From Yoonia sediminilitoris (GTDB lineage Bacteria; Pseudomonadota; Alphaproteobacteria; Rhodobacterales; Rhodobacteraceae): 64,000 nucleotides of DNA. A program made the translations under genes and the position numbers. The notes under the pieces were generated by a model, which searched no databases, had not been told where the DNA came from, and saw nothing but the letters and a program-made list of their open reading frames with translations. The stretch is taken from NCBI RefSeq assembly GCF_003058085.1, contig NZ_QBUD01000016.1, forward strand, positions 1-64,000, given 5' to 3'. Of this stretch, positions 60,509-64,000 are shown one piece after another (position 1 is the first letter of the stretch; the number at the start of each line of letters is the position of its first letter).

Positions 60509-62125
60509 TTGCGAAAATTGATTGAACTACAACGCTATGCCACCTTTGTTTTTGTGGCCCTCATGACGGTGATTTGCTTTTTTGCGGGCTTCTGGGCAAG
60601 CTGGGTTTTCATACTCTTTGCCATCTTCGCGGCGCTCACGGCTGTTGGCATTCATGACCTGTCTCAGTCCCGTCATGCGATTTTGCGCAACTATCCCGTT
60701 TTGGGGAATGCCCGCTTTCTGTTCGAAATGATCCGCCCGGAAATCCGCCAATACCTGATCGAAAGCGACCGGGAAGAGCAGCCATTCAGCCGCGAGCAGC
60801 GCTCGCTGGTCTATCAACGCGCCAAGGGAGACGAAGACAAGCGGCCATTCGGCAGCCATGAAGCCGTGTACGAGGCCGGTTATACGTGGCTGACCCATTC
60901 CGTCGTACCCACGCATTTTGACGATCTTGATTTCCGTGTCCCGATTGGCGGGCCCGCATGCAAACAGCCCTATAATGCGTCACTTTATAACATCTCGGCG
61001 ATGAGCTTCGGGGCCTTGTCCGCCAATGCAATTCTGGCCCTGAACAAAGGGGCCAAGCTTGCAGGTTTCGCGCAGGATACCGGCGAAGGCGGGATCAGTC
61101 GCTATCACCGCGAAGGTGGCGGCGATCTGATCTATGAAATCGGCTCCGGTTACTTTGGCTGCCGTGATGAACAGGGCCGTTTCTCGCCCGAGAAATTCAA
61201 GAAGCAAGCCGCCAGCGATCAGGTCAAGATGATTGAGGTCAAGCTGAGCCAAGGGGCAAAGCCGGGCCATGGCGGCATGTTGCCCGCGTCCAAGATTACG
61301 CCCGAAATTGCAGAAGCACGCGATATCCCGATGGGGGTCGATTGCGTTTCACCTGCGGCCCACAGTGCCTTTTCGACACCGATCGAACTGATGGAATTTC
61401 TGGGCCAGTTGCGGGATCTGTCGGATGGGAAACCCGTTGGTTTCAAACTTTGTATCGGCCACCGCAGGGAGTTTATGTGCATGGTCAAGGCCATGCTCAA
61501 AACGGGCATCGTCCCTGACTTTATTGTCGTTGACGGAAGCGAAGGCGGAACCGGGGCTGCACCGCTTGAATTTGCCAACCATGTCGGGATGCCGTTGGTC
61601 GAAGGGCTGACCTTCGTGCACAATACCCTGCGCGGTGCCGGCATTCGGCGTCAGGTCAAAATTGGTGCCGCGGGCAAATTGGTCAGTGCCTTCGACATCG
61701 CCCGTGCCCTGTCGCTGGGTGCCGACTGGTGCAATTCCGCACGCGGCTACATGTTTGCGATCGGATGTATTCAGGCGCAGGCTTGCCACACAAATCATTG
61801 CCCTGTCGGGGTCACGACACAGGACCCCTTGCGCCAGCAGGCCCTGCACGTGGACAACAAAAGCCAACGTGTCGCCCGGTTTCACGACAATACGCTGAAA
61901 GCCTTGGGCGAGATGGCAGGTGCGGCGGGCCTGAATGAACCCCGTGACTTCCTCCCCTATCATTTCATGGCCCGCAAAGGTGATGGCCAGATGACCGAAG
62001 CTGCTGATGTTTACACGTACCTGCCCGAAGGTTTCCTGCTGGAAGAGGAAGGCGGCGACGAAATCTACCGGGTGCGCTGGAACCGGGCCACAGCAGAAAG
62101 TTTCGCGCCACCTGACGCACTTTAG
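60509..62125 (+). CDS. Membrane-anchored FMN-binding glutamate synthase family protein
   Basis: The 538-residue protein has two N-terminal membrane helices (residues 9-50), then a glutamate synthase-like FMN/TIM-barrel domain: YNISAMSFGALSANAILALN, AGFAQDTGEGGISRYHREGG, VKLSQGAKPGHGGMLPASKI, FIVVDGSEGGTGAAPLEFAN. A Cys cluster CIQAQACHTNHCPVGV provides the iron-sulfur site. It lacks the N-terminal amidotransferase and the FAD subunit. The start is TTG with GGAGGA seven bases upstream. The donor and acceptor are unknown. Confidence 0.88.
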   Translation: MRKLIELQRYATFVFVALMTVICFFAGFWASWVFILFAIFAALTAVGIHDLSQSRHAILRNYPVLGNARFLFEMIRPEIRQYLIESDREEQPFSREQRSLVYQRAKGDEDKRPFGSHEAVYEAGYTWLTHSVVPTHFDDLDFRVPIGGPACKQPYNASLYNISAMSFGALSANAILALNKGAKLAGFAQDTGEGGISRYHREGGGDLIYEIGSGYFGCRDEQGRFSPEKFKKQAASDQVKMIEVKLSQGAKPGHGGMLPASKITPEIAEARDIPMGVDCVSPAAHSAFSTPIELMEFLGQLRDLSDGKPVGFKLCIGHRREFMCMVKAMLKTGIVPDFIVVDGSEGGTGAAPLEFANHVGMPLVEGLTFVHNTLRGAGIRRQVKIGAAGKLVSAFDIARALSLGADWCNSARGYMFAIGCIQAQACHTNHCPVGVTTQDPLRQQALHVDNKSQRVARFHDNTLKALGEMAGAAGLNEPRDFLPYHFMARKGDGQMTEAADVYTYLPEGFLLEEEGGDEIYRVRWNRATAESFAPPDAL

Positions 62126-62129
62126 GGTT

Positions 62130-63110
62130 TTATGCGGACCCTTCGTTGTCCGGCCGCGGTGGCAATTTGCCAGCCATCCGCATGAAAAGGCTGACCCTGG
62201 GAGTGGTGGCCGTTTCAGATCGTGAGCGTGTACGCAATACGGGTGTGTTCTCGGACGCGCCGCTGCGGCTTTCGCGCAGTACGATGTAAAGCCCGCTGGC
62301 GATGATCACCGCTGCACCGATGTATGTCGTCGTTTCAACCGTTTCCCCAAATAGCAACAAGCTAAAGCCTGTCGCCCAAATGATCTGGCTGTATTGCATG
62401 GGTGCGATGATGGCTGCTTCGCCCACCTGATAAGCCTGAATGACAAGGCGACTGGCGACCCAAGCAAAGACCGCAACAACCCCCAGCATGGCCAGATGCT
62501 CAATCGGCATTGGTTTATAGACGAACGGCAAAGCAGCAGCCATGACGACAAAGTTCGTCATGATCGGATAGAGCAGCATCACGACGGGCCGTTCATCTTC
62601 TCCTATCTTGCGCACAACGATCGACGCGACAGAGCCGCCAATCGCCGAAAAAATCGCGGCAAGGTGGCCAATTGAAAGGGACGTCTGGTTTGGACGCAAG
62701 ACAATCAGCACCCCGATTAATCCCACAATAACCGCCAGCCAACGCCGCAATCGCACCTTTTCGCCCAGAATCGGAATCGCAAGGACCGTAATCAGCAGGG
62801 GTGCAGCAAAGAGGATCGCGTAAGTTTCAGCCAGGGGCAGAACCGAAAAGGCGTAGAACGCGCTGACACCGGTAACGACCGCTGCCACCGTCCGCAGGGC
62901 CAGCCACCAAGGGTGAACGGGCATCAATGTTCCCGGCTTCGCGTCGCGCATCAACATGACCATCGCCAGTGGAAAGCTGAACAGAACGCTGAAAAATACG
63001 ATCTGGATAGGTGAATAGATCCCCCCAAGGATCTTGATGAACACATCGTGCGTCGCGAAAACCCCAAAGGCGATTAGCGCAAATATGGCACCCCGGGCGT
63101 TTGACGACAT
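62130..63110 (-). CDS. DMT-family (EamA) exporter, second gene
   Basis: The 326-residue membrane protein has ten helices in two EamA repeats: GAIFALIAFGVFATHDVFIK, WWLALRTVAAVVTGVSAFYA and YSQIIWATGFSLLLFGETVE. A charged C-terminal tail of about 45 residues is unusually long. It converges with the glutamate synthase-like gene with four bases between. ATG at 63110 is chosen; AAGGAAC lies about 13 bases upstream. Substrate unknown. Confidence 0.9.
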   Translation of the reverse strand: MSSNARGAIFALIAFGVFATHDVFIKILGGIYSPIQIVFFSVLFSFPLAMVMLMRDAKPGTLMPVHPWWLALRTVAAVVTGVSAFYAFSVLPLAETYAILFAAPLLITVLAIPILGEKVRLRRWLAVIVGLIGVLIVLRPNQTSLSIGHLAAIFSAIGGSVASIVVRKIGEDERPVVMLLYPIMTNFVVMAAALPFVYKPMPIEHLAMLGVVAVFAWVASRLVIQAYQVGEAAIIAPMQYSQIIWATGFSLLLFGETVETTTYIGAAVIIASGLYIVLRESRSGASENTPVLRTRSRSETATTPRVSLFMRMAGKLPPRPDNEGSA

Positions 63111-63181
63111 ATGCTTTACCGTTCCTTCTGGCGATGTAGTTCCATCGCCTGTCTGACAGTGGCGATCAACAGCGTCAACGC

Positions 63182-63212
63182 AAAGAGGCGGCCCACAGGA
63201 CCGCCTTTTTCT
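63182..63212 (-). terminator. Terminator of the VPLPA-CTERM gene
   Basis: A stem GGCGGTCC/GGGCCGCC (one G-U pair) with a 3-base loop has A/T runs on both sides, so it could end transcripts in either direction. It lies 22 bases past the stop on the minus strand. Confidence 0.65.
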
Positions 63213-63233
63213 CAAAAATCAGAAACTGCCAGT

Positions 63234-63938
63234 TTATGCAGCAGTGCCGCGACGTCGGGCAAGGGCAAGGCCGAAAAGACCGCTCAATAGCAGCAAACCA
63301 CCTGCTGGCAGCGGTACCGCCGCCAGTTCAACTTCTAATCCGCCGATACGGAAATTATCATATCCACTGTCTGCGCCGAAGCTGATTGACCGCCCAATTG
63401 CGGAAAAACCTGTAAGATCATAGGGGTTGTTTTCCCCGATCAACACTTCTTCGCGCAGCAACACGCCATCAACAAACACATCAAACTGGTCCTGCGCATA
63501 GCCAAAGCTTTCAACACCGGTAAAGAAAACTCGGGTGAAATCGACGACTCGATCGAACGTGAAAGTGATCAGATCATTGCCAAAGTCACCGTCAATATCA
63601 CTACCGTCAAAAAAGCCGGCAATGCCCAATCCATCAGAAGTGATTGCAACGGCACGGTAGCCAAGCAATTCGCCGACACTATTGTCATACCATTGGCAGC
63701 CACCATCGGCGCAATCCGTATCGGCAATCTGGTCATTGTCCAAACCCATGTAGGAATCATAGCGACCTGCCGTTACCTCAACCGTCAGCCCGTCGCTTTC
63801 AACAGCCAGACCGCTGGAATAGGTTGTTTGACCCGAATTTAGTGTTGTGAAGTCATAGCTATATGTGGCGGCAGATGCAGGCGCTGCAATCATCAGCAAA
63901 GCGGCAAAAGCCGCAATGCGGGAAATGGCGTAATTCAT
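63234..63938 (-). CDS. VPLPA-CTERM sorting domain protein
   Basis: The 234-residue protein has a signal peptide (AAFAALLMIAAPASA), a beta-rich body with acidic calcium-binding-like stretches (DGSDIDGDFGNDLITFTFDR), and the C-terminal VPLPA-CTERM signal: VPLPAGGLLLLSGLFGLALA plus an Arg-rich tail. These signals direct exosortase-dependent sorting in Rhodobacteraceae. The body resembles a carbohydrate-binding or Ca-dependent adhesion domain, but this is not certain. It is likely displayed at the cell surface or in the matrix. No exosortase gene is in the window. Confidence 0.88.
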   Translation of the reverse strand: MNYAISRIAAFAALLMIAAPASAATYSYDFTTLNSGQTTYSSGLAVESDGLTVEVTAGRYDSYMGLDNDQIADTDCADGGCQWYDNSVGELLGYRAVAITSDGLGIAGFFDGSDIDGDFGNDLITFTFDRVVDFTRVFFTGVESFGYAQDQFDVFVDGVLLREEVLIGENNPYDLTGFSAIGRSISFGADSGYDNFRIGGLEVELAAVPLPAGGLLLLSGLFGLALARRRGTAA

Positions 63939-64000
63939 TATTTATTCTAAACCTTATACTCTTAAATTCTGTGGTCTGCGAAACACTTGATCATCATAAC

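Noticed and set aside
1..64000. CRISPR arrays, tRNA or rRNA genes, prophage
   Set aside because: No spaced direct repeats, no tRNA T-loop signatures outside coding sequence, and no phage structural genes were seen.

Overview
The window reads as chromosomal DNA of a Rhodobacteraceae (Roseobacter-group) alphaproteobacterium. The markers are a VPLPA-CTERM protein, the DUF1013 cell-cycle regulator TrcR, DUF4453 and DUF1285 proteins, MipZ, an F0 operon with two b-type subunits, glcDEF, and the order ffh / rpsP / rimM / trmD / rplS / rpmE. Genes are dense and GC-rich, with many four-base ATGA stop/start overlaps. I see no rRNA, tRNA, CRISPR array, prophage or complete insertion sequence.

Layout. 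1-4.9 kb: a truncated PAS gene next to what may be the edge of a mobile element, then dnaX, ybaB, recR, a DUF4453 protein and trcR. 5-10.2 kb: secreted RNase T2, gabD, and an ECF sigma factor coupled to a membrane VWA protein. 10.5-16.1 kb: an orphan TadG-like VWA protein, a soluble PAS kinase with a single-domain response regulator, a hydroxypyruvate isomerase-type protein, a YHS protein and a DUF1285 protein. 16.2-22.9 kb: a four-gene MoxR / DUF58 / DUF4159 / GATase-like membrane operon. 22.9-28.9 kb: a small exported protein, a DUF599 protein, glcDEF and a trypsin-like protease. 28.9-33.6 kb: hsp20 with a clear sigma-32 type promoter, polA with a CHCC zinc-finger gene, and an orphan ABC ATPase.

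33.6-40.7 kb: a HIT protein and a GT14-type glycosyltransferase, divergent from a sulfotransferase and an unknown Rossmann-start protein; then a PfkB kinase, nth, an AraC-HTH/MGMT fusion and an OmpA lipoprotein. 40.7-47.9 kb: a FadR-type regulator whose promoter element resembles one in front of glcD, a decayed CPBP protease pseudogene, the F0 ATP synthase operon (atpI-B-E-F'-F), an ArsR regulator, an EamA exporter with a LysR regulator, and a DoxX protein. 48.3-55.4 kb: a translation and protein-export block of ffh, three tandem coupled GNAT acetyltransferases, chorismate mutase, rpsP, a small membrane ORF, rimM, trmD, a membrane protein, rplS and rpmE. 55.6-64 kb: a Cache/HAMP chemoreceptor, a DEAD-box helicase, mipZ (TTG start, upstream DnaA box), a membrane-anchored FMN glutamate synthase-like enzyme (TTG start), a second EamA exporter and a VPLPA-CTERM protein.

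Most of the window is core-genome housekeeping. The parts most worth a second look are the ECF sigma/VWA pair, the operator-like sequence shared by the FadR-type regulator and glcDEF, the surface-glycan gene group, the triple GNAT array behind ffh, the CPBP pseudogene whose nonsense codons mostly fit decayed Trp codons, and two small dispersed repeat families. I did not find a convincing wholly new multi-gene system.
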